A stretch of DNA of 64,000 nucleotides from Hathewaya proteolytica DSM 3090 (GCF_900142225.1 NZ_FRAD01000003.1:124001-188000); one strand, 5' to 3'; positions 25,871 to 34,629 are shown, counted from the first letter of the stretch. The notes: generated from the sequence alone by a model not told the origin. Numbers and translations: made by a program.

Positions 25871-26272
25871 CTATTGAGAAAATTTGTCTTTCCAAGGTTC
25901 TAAGTTCTGAGAAATCCTGTAATTATTGATAGCCTTATGTATTGTCTGTTCTGCTAAAACAGAGCAATGTATCTTAACGTCAGGAAGCCCATCTAGAGCT
26001 TCAATTACAGATTTATTTGTAAGTTCAAAAGCTTCTTCTAGATGTTTTCCCTTAATCATCTCCGTGGCAATGCTTGCAGATGCAATGGCAGACCCACATC
26101 CAAAAGCTTTAAACTTGACATCTTCTATTATATCATCTTTTATTTTAAGATAAATTTTCATAATGTCTCCACAACTAGCATTGCCCTCTTCACCTACACC
26201 ATTGGCATCTGGCAACACACCCACATTTCTTGGGCTATAAAAATGTTCTAAAACTTTATCACTATACTCCAT
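25871..26272 (-). CDS. IscU/NifU-type Fe-S scaffold, second copy
   Basis: 133 aa from ATG 26272; a TTG at 26281 abuts the ribosome site and is less likely. Contains EHFYSPRNVG, GNASCGDIMKIYLK, KAFGCGSAIASASIATEM, EALDGLPDVKIHCSVLAEQTIHKAI. The three cluster-binding Cys (CGD, GCGS, HCSV) and the first-Cys Asp are all present, so it should be able to build a cluster. It is a full-length paralogue of the gene at 27441 and lies after mnmA. Whether it supplies a different client is unknown. Confidence 0.92.
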   Translation of the reverse strand: MEYSDKVLEHFYSPRNVGVLPDANGVGEEGNASCGDIMKIYLKIKDDIIEDVKFKAFGCGSAIASASIATEMIKGKHLEEAFELTNKSVIEALDGLPDVKIHCSVLAEQTIHKAINNYRISQNLEPWKDKFSQ

Positions 26273-26301
26273 AAATTTCAACCACCTTATAAAATTAAAT
26301 G

Positions 26302-27381
26302 TTAAAATACTTTCTCGATTATACCTCCACCTACTACAAAATCCTCTTTATAAAAAACCACGGATTGCCCTTTTGTAATGGCTCTTTGATTATCTTTAAA
26401 AATAACCCTTACCTTATTGTCTCCTTCAGGATATATGGTACACGGTGCCATTTTAGCACTGTACCTTACCTTTCCAAACACCTCCATGGGCTGCTGTAGC
26501 TTCTCTATAGATATATAATTTACATCTCCCGCAATGAGCTGATTCTTAAAAATAAGCTTTTCATCACCTACAGTAATATCATTGGTAAGTGGATCAATGT
26601 CAGCTATAAATACTGGTTTACCCAGAGATAAACCTAATCCTTTTCTTTGGCCAATGGTGTAGTAACATATGCCCTTATGTTTTCCAACAACATTGCCATT
26701 TTCATCAACAAAGTTGCCAGGAACAGCGGATTTTCCAGTGTAGGTTTCTATAAATTTGCCGTGGTTATTGTCAGGTATAAAACAAATCTCTTGACTATCC
26801 TTTTTTCTAAATACGTGAAGTCCTATTTTTTCAGCAATATCTCTTATTTCACTTTTATTGTACTTACCGCAAGGCATAAGAATATGGGATAATTGCTCTT
26901 GAGTAAGGTTGTAAAGCATATAAGTTTGATCCTTTTTTTCATCATTAGAACATTTTAAATTGTATCTACCATTGACATCCTCCACAACTTCAGCATAATG
27001 TCCAGTGGCAATATAGTCCGCCCCCAAAGTCTGTGCTTTTTTTAAAAATTCATTGAATTTAATTAACTTATTGCATTGAACACAAGGATTAGGTGTATGA
27101 CCAATTAAATATTCATGAATAAAACTATCTACCACATTCTTTTTAAAACTTTCCTTAAAATTCATTACGTAAAAAGGTATATCCAATATGTCAGCAACTC
27201 GTCTAGCATCATTGGCAGCAGACAAAGAACAGCATCCTCCATCATTATCTTCACCTGTAAGTTCATCAGAAGCTAATTTCATCATTATGCCAATAACTTC
27301 GTAGCCTTGTTCTTTTAATAGGTATGCAGCCACCGAGGAATCAACACCGCCGCTCATTCCTATAATAACTTTTTTCTTCAT
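26302..27381 (-). CDS. mnmA: MnmA (TrmU), tRNA 2-thiouridylase
   Basis: 359 aa. PP-loop IIGMSGGVDSSVAAYLL at the N-terminus, the catalytic Cys in NPCVQCNKLIKF (near 100) and the second in SQEICFIPD (near 197), plus GHYAEV, YTIGQRKGLG. It thiolates U34 of tRNA for Glu, Gln and Lys, taking sulfur relayed from a cysteine desulfurase. The iscS gene two genes upstream is the obvious donor. ATG with AAAGGTGG. Confidence 0.97.
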   Translation of the reverse strand: MKKKVIIGMSGGVDSSVAAYLLKEQGYEVIGIMMKLASDELTGEDNDGGCCSLSAANDARRVADILDIPFYVMNFKESFKKNVVDSFIHEYLIGHTPNPCVQCNKLIKFNEFLKKAQTLGADYIATGHYAEVVEDVNGRYNLKCSNDEKKDQTYMLYNLTQEQLSHILMPCGKYNKSEIRDIAEKIGLHVFRKKDSQEICFIPDNNHGKFIETYTGKSAVPGNFVDENGNVVGKHKGICYYTIGQRKGLGLSLGKPVFIADIDPLTNDITVGDEKLIFKNQLIAGDVNYISIEKLQQPMEVFGKVRYSAKMAPCTIYPEGDNKVRVIFKDNQRAITKGQSVVFYKEDFVVGGGIIEKVF

Positions 27382-27404
27382 ATTTTACCACCTTTAAGAA
27401 AATT

Positions 27405-27422
27405 AGCCCCCTTGCGGGAGCC
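27405..27422 (-). terminator. GCAA-loop hairpin between iscU and mnmA
   Basis: The minus strand has GGCTCCC-GCAA-GGGGGCT followed by AATTTTC. The stem is short and GC-rich with a GNRA tetraloop. It may attenuate, or protect the upstream mRNA end, within an otherwise continuous operon. Confidence 0.45.
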
Positions 27423-27440
27423 AAAATATATTTACTATGT

Positions 27441-27869
27441 TTATTCACCATGTACTTCGGCATGAATATCCTCGTGTTCTTCGTAATCCCATGGTTCAAG
27501 ACCTGCTTTAACTCTGTAGTCATTTATTGCCTTGTGTATAGCCTCTTCTGCAAGGACAGAGCAGTGCATTTTTACTGGTGGAAGTCCGTCAAGAGCTTCA
27601 GCCACTGCACTATTGGTAAGTGTCCATGCTTCCTTTGTTGTCTTTCCTTTTATAAGCTCTGTAGCCATACTTGAAGAAGCAATGGCAGAACCGCAACCAA
27701 AAGTTTTAAACTTAACATCTTTCACCACATCATCCTCAACTTTAAGGTATATCTTCATAATATCCCCACACTTTGGATTTCCAACTTCACCTATGCCATT
27801 TGCATCTGGTATTTCTCCTACGTTTCTTGGATTATTAAAGTGTTCCATAACCTTTGCGCTGTATATCAT
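27441..27869 (-). CDS. iscU: IscU/NifU-type Fe-S cluster scaffold
   Basis: 142 aa. Motifs EHFNNPRNVG, GNPKCGDIMKIYLK, KTFGCGSAIASSSMATEL, EALDGLPPVKMHCSVLAEEAIHKAI, with the three cluster Cys. The tail EEHEDIHAEVHGE is acidic and His-rich and is absent from the second copy. Position 2 nt after iscS makes it the primary scaffold partner. ATG with GGGGAGA. Confidence 0.95.
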   Translation of the reverse strand: MIYSAKVMEHFNNPRNVGEIPDANGIGEVGNPKCGDIMKIYLKVEDDVVKDVKFKTFGCGSAIASSSMATELIKGKTTKEAWTLTNSAVAEALDGLPPVKMHCSVLAEEAIHKAINDYRVKAGLEPWDYEEHEDIHAEVHGE

Positions 27870-27871
27870 AA

Positions 27872-29056
27872 TTATTTCTCCCCTTCTCTTAAAAAATCAT
27901 CCCATAAAGGTGACATATCTCTAAGTCTTTGAATTATTTTTGGAATAACCTCCAGAGCGTAGTCCACATCTTCCTCAGTATTTTCATCCCCAAGGGATAA
28001 TCTCAAGGAGCCATGGGCTATTTCGTGAGGCAAACCAATGGATAACAATACGTGAGATGGATCCAAGGAACCTGATGTGCATGCACTTCCACTGGATGCA
28101 GATATTCCATTGGCATCTAAAAGAAGCAAAATAGACTCTCCTTCAATAAATTTAAAGCATATATTTAAATTTCCAGGTAACCTATGGTGGTCTTTAGGTC
28201 CGTTGAGCTTAGTATGAGGTACAGTTAGAAGTCCATTCATAAGTTTATCTCTAAGGAATACTAACTTTTTGTTATTTTCTTCCATGTGCTCACAAGCTAA
28301 CTCAAGAGCCTTTCCAAGCCCTACTATGCCTGCGATATTTTCTGTACCAGCTCTTCTACCTCTTTCTTGTCCTCCACCATCAACTAAGTTATTAATTCTT
28401 ACGCCTTTTTTTATATAAAGAGCACCTACGCCCTTAGGACCGTAAAACTTATGAGCTGCCAAAGACAATAAATCAATATTCATGTCTTGAACATCTACTT
28501 CTATATGGCCTACAGCCTGAACAGCATCTGTGTGGAACAACACTTTCTTTTCTCTACATATAGCTCCAATTTCTTTTATTGGCTCAATAGTACCTATTTC
28601 ATTGTTTGCAAACATAACACTTACAAGTATAGTTTTATCTGTTATAGCTTTTTTAACGTCTTCAGGGTCTACAAAACCTTCTTTATCCACATCTAAATAC
28701 GTAACTTCAAATCCCTGTCTTTCAAGGAACTTGCATGTGTGCAGAACAGCGTGGTGCTCTATTTTTGTAGTTATAATGTGATTGCCCTTATTTTTGTTGG
28801 CAAATGCCACACCCTTTATGGCCCAATTGTCAGCTTCTGAGCCTCCACCTGTGAAGAAAATTTCCTTTTCATCTGCGTTTAGACACTTAGCTACCTTTGT
28901 TCTTGCTTCATCAATAGCCTTTTTTGTACTTCTTGACAAAGAGTATATTGAGGATGGGTTACCGTAATACTCTGTGAAGTACGGTATCATCTCATTTAAT
29001 ACTTCTTTTTTTGTATAAGTAGTAGCAGCATGATCCATATATACGTGTTTTTCCAT
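27872..29056 (-). CDS. iscS: Cysteine desulfurase (IscS/NifS family)
   Basis: 394 aa. PLP-enzyme motifs: YMDHAATTYT, IEHHAVLHTC, HTDAVQAVGH, the PLP lysine in SLAAHKFYGPKG and the catalytic Cys in ASSGSACTSGSLDPSHVL. The Cys lies in a long loop, typical of group I desulfurases that donate to scaffolds. It provides sulfur for IscU and MnmA encoded just downstream. In the B. subtilis equivalent (yrvO-mnmA) the desulfurase serves MnmA. ATG with AAAGGAG. Confidence 0.97.
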   Translation of the reverse strand: MEKHVYMDHAATTYTKKEVLNEMIPYFTEYYGNPSSIYSLSRSTKKAIDEARTKVAKCLNADEKEIFFTGGGSEADNWAIKGVAFANKNKGNHIITTKIEHHAVLHTCKFLERQGFEVTYLDVDKEGFVDPEDVKKAITDKTILVSVMFANNEIGTIEPIKEIGAICREKKVLFHTDAVQAVGHIEVDVQDMNIDLLSLAAHKFYGPKGVGALYIKKGVRINNLVDGGGQERGRRAGTENIAGIVGLGKALELACEHMEENNKKLVFLRDKLMNGLLTVPHTKLNGPKDHHRLPGNLNICFKFIEGESILLLLDANGISASSGSACTSGSLDPSHVLLSIGLPHEIAHGSLRLSLGDENTEEDVDYALEVIPKIIQRLRDMSPLWDDFLREGEK

Positions 29057-29078
29057 TTTATCCGCTCCTTTGTGTGCC

Positions 29079-29525
29079 TTATATTTCCTTGGAAATAAAA
29101 GTCATGTCAATTGTTCTCATACTATTATAATCATCCACCATATCTTGAAGATTAGTGGATTGTATTACATTTTCTATGCTATCTTGTAACCTAACCCACA
29201 GCAATCGCGTAGGGCATTTATCCACGTTGTCACAGCAATCCTCGCTAAGGCAGTCTGATATTTCTACTGGTCCTTCCAATAAAAGCATAATATCCTTAAC
29301 AGTGATGTATTTTGGTTCTCTGCTTAGTACATAGCCGCCCTGAGCGCCTCTAATACTTTTAATAAGGCCGCCCTTTCTCAAAGAAGAGAAAAGCTGTTCT
29401 AGATAATATTCAGATATATTATTTTCTTGTGCTATAGCCTTAATGGATACAGGTTCACCTCCGTAGTTTATAGCAAGATGTACCATGGCTTTTACGCCAT
29501 ATCTGCCCTTCGTAGATAATTTCAT
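29079..29525 (-). CDS. Rrf2 family regulator of the isc operon (IscR/CymR-like)
   Basis: 148 aa. A winged helix at the N-terminus (MKLSTKGRYGVKAMVHLAIN, SIRGAQGGYVL) and a C-terminal cysteine cluster CLSEDCCDNVDKCPTRLLW. The Cys spacing recalls the Fe-S ligand loop of IscR; B. subtilis CymR, which stands in the same place next to yrvO-mnmA, lacks such a cluster. IscR-like Fe-S sensing is therefore favoured but not certain. ATG with AAGGATGTGAT. Promoter and operator are directly upstream. Confidence 0.88.
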   Translation of the reverse strand: MKLSTKGRYGVKAMVHLAINYGGEPVSIKAIAQENNISEYYLEQLFSSLRKGGLIKSIRGAQGGYVLSREPKYITVKDIMLLLEGPVEISDCLSEDCCDNVDKCPTRLLWVRLQDSIENVIQSTNLQDMVDDYNSMRTIDMTFISKEI

Positions 29526-29539
29526 TAAATCACATCCTT

Positions 29540-29564
29540 AATTCTGAGCATTTTACTCTGAATT
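29540..29564 (-). promoter_or_regulatory. Inverted-repeat operator at the rrf2 promoter
   Basis: AATTCTGAG (29540-29548) and CTCTGAATT (29556-29564) form an inverted repeat with one mismatch and a 7-nt centre. It lies just downstream of the -10, across the expected start point, as for a repressor. Autoregulation by the Rrf2 protein is inferred. Confidence 0.55.
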
Positions 29565-29565
29565 C

Positions 29566-29594
29566 ATAATATCAAATCCGACCATTATTGTCAA
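29566..29594 (-). promoter_or_regulatory. SigA promoter of the rrf2-iscS-iscU-mnmA operon
   Basis: TTGACA (29589-29594, minus strand), 17 nt, TATTAT (29566-29571). The -35 abuts the stop codon of rarA. Confidence 0.8.
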
Positions 29595-30860
29595 CTATAT
29601 TTTATTAATTTTTTCTAAAAAAAGACGAATATTATTTTCCATTTTGTTATCAGCAGGTTTGTAGTATATTTTATCTTTTTTTTCATCTGGAAGGTACTGC
29701 TGTTTCACAAAATGATTTTCATAGTCATGTGGATATTTGTATTCTACCCCTCTGTTCAAAGCCGTGGCACCCTCATAATGTGAATCCCTTAGATGCTCAG
29801 GTACGGCACCCATGACGCCATTTTCTATATCCCTTAAGGCATTGTCAATAGCCACACAGCAGGAATTAGACTTTGGAGATGTGGCAAGCAAAAGTGTAGC
29901 CTGTGCTAGAGGTAGCCTTGCCTCTGGAAATCCCAATTGAGTAGCTGAATCAACACAAGATTTAACCATGGTTACCGCATTGGGATACGCAAGTCCTATA
30001 TCCTCCGAAGCAATAGCCAACAATCGCCTACAAATAGAGATTAAATCGCCGCCCTTAATTAACCTTGCCAGATAGTAAATGCTAGCATCAGGATCTGATC
30101 CTCTTATGGATTTGTGAAAAGCACTTAATAAGTCGTAATGGCTATCACCATCTCTATCGAAATTCACCGCCTTGTCTCCGCCAAATTCCAACACTGATTT
30201 TTCGTCTATGAGTACATTGCCATTAACGTCCTTTGGCACATACAAAACACAGCTTTCTAAAATATTAAGACTTCTTCTATAATCCCCAGAAGCACTATTT
30301 GAAATAATTTTAATGACCTCATCATTGCATGTTATAAACTGCCTTCCTACGTGTTTTTCTATACTATCTATGGCTCTTCTAATTCCAAGCTCTATATCTG
30401 TACTCTTCAATTCCTTGAACTCATACACAAGGGCCCTACTTAAAATAGCCTTGTATACATAATGGTATGGGTTTTCTGTAGTACTCGCTATAAGAGTAAT
30501 GCTCCCATTTTCCATGAACTCTAATATAGATTGTTGTTGTTTTTTATTAAAATTCTGAATCTCATCTATGTACAAAACTATGCCTTGTATATTTTCTATG
30601 GTGTTCAGCTGGGATATTATATCCTGAATGTCCTTAACAGAAGCAGTGGTGGCATTGAGTTTGTAAAACTTTTTATTACAAGCCCCTGCCAATATATTTG
30701 CTACCGTTGTTTTGCCCACCCCTGGTGGACCATAAAATATCATGCTAGTTAGCTTCCCAGTTTGGCACATTCTATATAAGATTTTGTCCTTTCCAATGAG
30801 ATGCTTTTGACCTATCACTTCATCCAATGTAGTTGGCCTAATCCTATCAGCTAGTGGCAT
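29595..30860 (-). CDS. rarA: RarA (MgsA), replication-associated recombination AAA+ ATPase
   Basis: 421 aa. Clamp-loader-like N-terminus PLADRIRPTTLDEVIGQKHLIG, Walker A YGPPGVGKTT, Walker B LYIDEIQNF, sensor 1 STTENP, then helical domains with RGSDPDASIYYLARLI, ASEDIGLAYP and a C-terminal KYPHDYENHFVKQQYLPD. It acts at stalled forks with SSB. ATG with GGGAG. The order rarA-rrf2-iscS-mnmA is as in B. subtilis. Confidence 0.96.
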   Translation of the reverse strand: MPLADRIRPTTLDEVIGQKHLIGKDKILYRMCQTGKLTSMIFYGPPGVGKTTVANILAGACNKKFYKLNATTASVKDIQDIISQLNTIENIQGIVLYIDEIQNFNKKQQQSILEFMENGSITLIASTTENPYHYVYKAILSRALVYEFKELKSTDIELGIRRAIDSIEKHVGRQFITCNDEVIKIISNSASGDYRRSLNILESCVLYVPKDVNGNVLIDEKSVLEFGGDKAVNFDRDGDSHYDLLSAFHKSIRGSDPDASIYYLARLIKGGDLISICRRLLAIASEDIGLAYPNAVTMVKSCVDSATQLGFPEARLPLAQATLLLATSPKSNSCCVAIDNALRDIENGVMGAVPEHLRDSHYEGATALNRGVEYKYPHDYENHFVKQQYLPDEKKDKIYYKPADNKMENNIRLFLEKINKI

Positions 30861-30895
30861 ATAATCACTCCCATCACCTTATTTAATGTTTTTCC

Positions 30896-31543
30896 CTACA
30901 AATTGAATGATAATTTTCTTTTCAACTCAATAAGATAGCGTTCAATATCTTCATTGCACATAATTTGGGACATCATTGCAAATGAATCCGCACCAGAATT
31001 TATAACATCAATGGCATTGTGTTCATTTATGCCTCCGATGGCCACAATGCGTCCCTCCTTATTTTGTTCTCTAATTTTTTCTATTATTTCCACGCCCCTT
31101 GGCATAAGCCCTTCCTTGCATTGTGTCTTAAAGATGTGTCCCACAGTTATATACTCCGCCTTGTTATAAAATGCAGATATACCTTCATCTGCGCTGTGAA
31201 CAGACACACCTATTGTGATATTTTTATATTTTCCGTGTAAGCTCTCTGAGTTGAATTTGCTTTGTTTATCCATAAATAAATTATAAGGCACTTGCACACC
31301 ATTAAAGTTGTACTTTAAGGCGTACTCCAAATTTAACTCACTGTTGCAATTCATCATAACTTTAGTTTTAGAATTCCCACGAAGATTGTATATATTGTTA
31401 CACAAATCATCTAATTCCTTGCCAACAAGATGTTTTTCTCTTATCACAAGAGCCTCAATATTATTTAAAAAACATTGTTTTATTATATGGTAATAAGATC
31501 TCTCATTCTTTGCCAGGCCTAAATTAGTAACCACATACAACAT
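30896..31543 (-). CDS. TenI/ThiE-like thiamine phosphate synthase family protein
   Basis: 215 aa TIM-barrel protein. Recognisable family pieces: LYVVTNLGLA, LVIREKHLVGKEL, GVSVHSADE, AEYITVGHIFKTQCKEG, IVAIGGINEHNAIDVINSGADSFAMMS. The usual VHLG motif reads VQVPYN here. That change and the lack of other thi genes nearby make thiazole tautomerase (TenI) or an unknown activity as likely as thiamine phosphate synthase. ATG with GGAGG. Followed closely by rarA. Confidence 0.75.
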   Translation of the reverse strand: MLYVVTNLGLAKNERSYYHIIKQCFLNNIEALVIREKHLVGKELDDLCNNIYNLRGNSKTKVMMNCNSELNLEYALKYNFNGVQVPYNLFMDKQSKFNSESLHGKYKNITIGVSVHSADEGISAFYNKAEYITVGHIFKTQCKEGLMPRGVEIIEKIREQNKEGRIVAIGGINEHNAIDVINSGADSFAMMSQIMCNEDIERYLIELKRKLSFNL

Positions 31544-31563
31544 CTAAACCGCCTCCACAAATT

Positions 31564-32127
31564 TTAATATGTGTATTCAATTATATTCTCACATATTCTG
31601 ATTTTAAGAGGTTTCTCTTCTAAAAGCTTTTTATAGCTGCACAAGAACTCATTTAACTCCAAGTCTTTTACATCTACCGAACCATAACTTTGTATCAGCA
31701 CTTCTTTCTTGTCAAGGTGTATTTCAATATTGTTCTTTTCATTTTTTATAGTATAAAACAAAACACCCTTTCTCTCCTCCACCTTGTTTCTATATTTTTC
31801 TTTAAAGGATAAAAATTTTCTTTCACTTTCATAGTTTTGGGTTAATTGTGTTCCGGATATGTCTATACCCATTTTTTTCATTTCTTTTTCCAGATCATCT
31901 GTATTAAACCCATATCTTTTCATAAACTCTTTCTGCAAGTTCAAGAATTTTTCTTGAGAAATATTATTTTCCTCCATATACTCCATGACTTTCTTTGAGA
32001 AATCTGCCATGGTCATCTGCCCCGTAGATACAGAATAATAAAGGCTGTATATATACTCTTCAAATTTATTGATATCTTTATCTGTAGCTTTATTCTTTAT
32101 CTCATTAAAATCAATTATTCTATCCAT
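31564..32127 (-). CDS. Clostridial protein of unknown function (probably DUF3867)
   Basis: 187 aa, soluble, charged. Residues 1-75 are helical (DFNEIKNKATDKDINKFEEYIYSL begins this, in part NKFEEYIYSLYY), with FSKKVMEYMEENNIS; the C-terminal third is rich in beta strands (EIHLDKKEVLIQSYGSVDVKDL). From memory this resembles the clostridial DUF3867 family; no function is known. It sits 13 nt after dut and 20 nt before the TenI-like gene, in the same unit. Confidence 0.6.
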   Translation of the reverse strand: MDRIIDFNEIKNKATDKDINKFEEYIYSLYYSVSTGQMTMADFSKKVMEYMEENNISQEKFLNLQKEFMKRYGFNTDDLEKEMKKMGIDISGTQLTQNYESERKFLSFKEKYRNKVEERKGVLFYTIKNEKNNIEIHLDKKEVLIQSYGSVDVKDLELNEFLCSYKKLLEEKPLKIRICENIIEYTY

Positions 32128-32140
32128 TTTACCATCTCCT

Positions 32141-32572
32141 TTATACTAATCCCGAGGATCCAAATCCTTTTTCTCCTCTTTCAGAATCATCCAATTGCTG
32201 CACTTCACATATATCCACAGTAAAAACCGGCTTAACCACCATTTGTGCTATTTTCATTCCCTTTTCAACCTTAAAACTATTTTTCCCATGATTAATCAGT
32301 ATTATTCGAAGTTCACCTCTGTACCCCTCATCTATGGTACCAGGAGTATTTAAAACAGTAATACCGTATTTCAACGCTAGACCACTTCTAGGTCTAACTT
32401 GAGCTTCAGTGTTTTCAGGCAGTTCAATTTTTATCCCCGTTGGCACCAAAGCCACCTCTCCAGACCCTATTATAACCTCTTCTACAGAATACAGATCTAA
32501 ACCTGCATCTCCTTTATGAGCATAACATGGTAAAATTGCATCCTTATGAATTTTTTTCACTTTCACTTTCAT
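32141..32572 (-). CDS. dut: dUTPase (trimeric)
   Basis: 143 aa from ATG 32572. An ATG at 32581 directly abuts GGAGG and cannot use it; the second ATG has 8-nt spacing. All five trimeric dUTPase motifs are present: AGLDLYS, PRSGLALKYG, NTPGTIDEGYRGE, KIAQMVV and RGEKGFGSSG with the C-terminal P-loop-like arm. It makes dUMP and keeps uracil out of DNA. The start lies inside the end of the SDR gene by 29 nt. Confidence 0.96.
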   Translation of the reverse strand: MKVKVKKIHKDAILPCYAHKGDAGLDLYSVEEVIIGSGEVALVPTGIKIELPENTEAQVRPRSGLALKYGITVLNTPGTIDEGYRGELRIILINHGKNSFKVEKGMKIAQMVVKPVFTVDICEVQQLDDSERGEKGFGSSGLV

Positions 32573-33380
32573 TTTTTTCATCCTCCAACCTGTACTTATT
32601 TATGGCATCACTCTGTATTTTTCCAACTATATAGGCAGTTAAATTTCCAGGAAGAATCTTGCACGCAAACACAGCTATTTTATTTACTGCACCTGGAATT
32701 ATCAGCCTTTTACCTTTTTTAATTCCTTTGTACGCAATATCAGCCACCTTGTATGGATCCATAGCATTTTTTAACTGACCTTTTCCGCTGTTGTATGCAA
32801 ATTCAGATTTTGTAGTGCCTGGGCACAAAGCGCTTACTAACACATTATAAGGCTTTAATTCTACATATAAAGCTTCCGACAAAGATAACACAAAGGATTT
32901 ACTTGCATAGTAAGTAGAAATAAACGGCCCCGGCTCGTAAGCACCCGTAGAAGCTACATTTAAAATGGTGCCCTTTCCCCTATACTTCATCATGTTTCCC
33001 ACAAAATGTGTTAATTGAGCAAGGGCAGTTATATTTACATCTATAATGTATTTATTTTTTTCAAAATCCATGTGAAGAAAATCACCACATGCACCTAGGC
33101 CAGCATTATTTATAAATATATCTATATCTTTGCACTTAATTTTTTGACAAAACCACTGAATTTCCTTTGGAATCCTTAAATCCACTCCATAAAATTCACA
33201 TTCACAGCTAAACTTTTTTTCTAATTCATCTTTTAGGATTTCGAGCAAGTGCACTCTCCTAGCCAAAAGAATTATATTATATCCTTCCTCTGCTAGCTTG
33301 TATACCATAGCTCTCCCAATACCAGAAGATGCACCTGTTATAACAGCCCATGGTTTTTCTTCAAACACTATAATCACCAC
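32544..33380 (-). CDS. Short-chain dehydrogenase/reductase (SDR)
   Basis: 278 aa. Classical SDR motifs: VITGASSGIGRAM (cofactor loop), INNAGLGACGDF, NVASTGAYEPGP (catalytic Ser region) and YYASKSF (Tyr/Lys). An Arg pair after beta 2 (LLARRVHLLE) suggests NADP. Substrate unknown; membrane association is possible from the hydrophobic C-terminal stretch. The start is uncertain: GTG at 33380 or GTG at 33368, which has GGTGAT 4 nt before it. Confidence 0.85.
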   Translation of the reverse strand: MVIIVFEEKPWAVITGASSGIGRAMVYKLAEEGYNIILLARRVHLLEILKDELEKKFSCECEFYGVDLRIPKEIQWFCQKIKCKDIDIFINNAGLGACGDFLHMDFEKNKYIIDVNITALAQLTHFVGNMMKYRGKGTILNVASTGAYEPGPFISTYYASKSFVLSLSEALYVELKPYNVLVSALCPGTTKSEFAYNSGKGQLKNAMDPYKVADIAYKGIKKGKRLIIPGAVNKIAVFACKILPGNLTAYIVGKIQSDAINKYRLEDEKNESESEKNS

Positions 33381-33490
33381 GCTTCAATTGTTTATATATT
33401 AATTGTAGATAATAGATGTGAATATTTCAAGTAGTAACAAAGGAAAAGTTCTGTATATAAATATTTATTACTAGTCGACAATTTGTAGGC

Positions 33491-33526
33491 AAAACAAAAA
33501 ACACTAAGTCTAAAACCTAGTGTTTT
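33491..33526 (-). terminator. Terminator of rnpB
   Basis: Stem AAAACACTAA (33498-33507) / CTAGTGTTTT (33517-33526), followed on the minus strand by TTGTTTTG. Placed about 18 nt after the expected RNase P RNA 3' end. Confidence 0.85.
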
Positions 33527-33544
33527 CAATGGTATAAGTAAGTC

Positions 33545-33873
33545 TATAAGCCGAGTTCTGTATTTGATAGTCATCTATCTAGGCCTATTGTTACCAATAG
33601 GCTCAAGCGATACACCCGAAGACGAGACGGGCCGCCTCATATGTCTCCCTATTCGATCTTGCTTCAGATGGGGTTTACATAGCCGTATGATCACCCATAC
33701 GCTGGTGAGCTCTTACCTCGCCTTTCCACCCTTACCAGTAAACTGGCGGTATATCTCTGTTGCACTTTCCTTAGAGTTGCCTCCACTGGGAGTTACCCAG
33801 CACCCTGCCCTATGAAGCTCGGACTTTCCTCTCCCAGGCATAACCTGGCAGCGACTATCTGGCTTACTTGCAC
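33545..33873 (-). ncRNA. rnpB: RNase P RNA
   Basis: About 329 nt. The minus strand has the universally conserved segments: GAGGAAAGTCCGAGCTTC near the 5' part, GTGCAACAGAGATATACCGC in the middle, and the 3' segment TACAGAACTCGGCTTATAG. The 5' end (GTGCAAGTAAGCC) pairs with the 3' end (GGCTTA). It is the catalytic RNA that matures tRNA 5' ends. Ends are set by the P1 helix and promoter position to within a few nt. No protein-coding frame here is credible. Confidence 0.95.
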
Positions 33874-33877
33874 AACT

Positions 33878-33907
33878 ATAATAACATACAATCAATGCCT
33901 TTGTAAA
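33878..33907 (-). promoter_or_regulatory. SigA-type promoter of rnpB
   Basis: TTTACA (33902-33907, minus strand), 18 nt, TATTAT (33878-33883), ending a few nt before the RNA 5' end. Confidence 0.6.
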
Positions 33908-33918
33908 GTTAAAAAAAA

Positions 33919-34608
33919 TTACATATTATTTAAAAGTTGTTTTATTTCCACTACCTTTTGTTCAAGTTCACTTCTCCTCTTTATTACATTGCAGGAGTTT
34001 GTATTAAAGGAGTTAATAATCCTATTGTACTTTTCAATCATATACTCCATATATTCCTTTAATATTGGCTCTTTTCTTATGTATAATAACTGGCTTATTT
34101 CGTAAAAAATTGTGGGCTTGTCAACTGGTGTTTCATCATAGCACAATTTTATTGTTTCATAGAACTTACCATCTTCAAAACACAACTTCTCGTCCATTAT
34201 ATGAAAACCTGTTTCATATATAAATTTTCTAAAAACATCTACATTTTGAGCAGGTTGGACAATTATATAATCCATGTTTTTAAAAACATCTATATTTTTT
34301 AATATTATATCCCTTGTAAGATCCCCGCCCATTCCGGATATTACAGCACTTTGTACTTCTCTTATTTCAATAATATCAAGACCAGAGCCAAGTCGCAATT
34401 GTATTTTATCCATAAGTTGTGCCCTCATTATGTTTTTCTTTGCTTTCTCAAGAGGTCCTTTATTTATATCCGTAGCTATGGCAAATTCACAAAGGGAATT
34501 TTCAATAAGGTGTATAGGTATATATCCATGGTCTGTACCTATGTCTGCAATTGTTTTTACTGGCTCAACCATTGACACTATACAACTTAATCTTTTGCTT
34601 AAATCCAT
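33919..34608 (-). CDS. trmK: TrmK, tRNA adenine-22 N1-methyltransferase
   Basis: 229 aa. COG2384 family: LSKRLSCIVSMVEP, the SAM-binding IADIGTDHGYIPIHLIE, ATDINKGPLEKAKKNI, VISGMGGDLTRDIIL and LQP-like IVQPAQNVDVFRKF, followed by a helical coiled C-terminal domain. B. subtilis TrmK methylates A22 of tRNA, and its gene is next to sigA there too. ATG with AAGGAGTG. The usual partner yqfO/Nif3 is not adjacent here; rnpB comes next. Confidence 0.93.
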   Translation of the reverse strand: MDLSKRLSCIVSMVEPVKTIADIGTDHGYIPIHLIENSLCEFAIATDINKGPLEKAKKNIMRAQLMDKIQLRLGSGLDIIEIREVQSAVISGMGGDLTRDIILKNIDVFKNMDYIIVQPAQNVDVFRKFIYETGFHIMDEKLCFEDGKFYETIKLCYDETPVDKPTIFYEISQLLYIRKEPILKEYMEYMIEKYNRIINSFNTNSCNVIKRRSELEQKVVEIKQLLNNM

Positions 34609-34629
34609 ATTACACTCCTTACTTTTACA

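Noticed and set aside
33564..33895. Small open frames in the rnpB region
   Set aside because: They overlap RNase P RNA, whose conserved segments explain the sequence.
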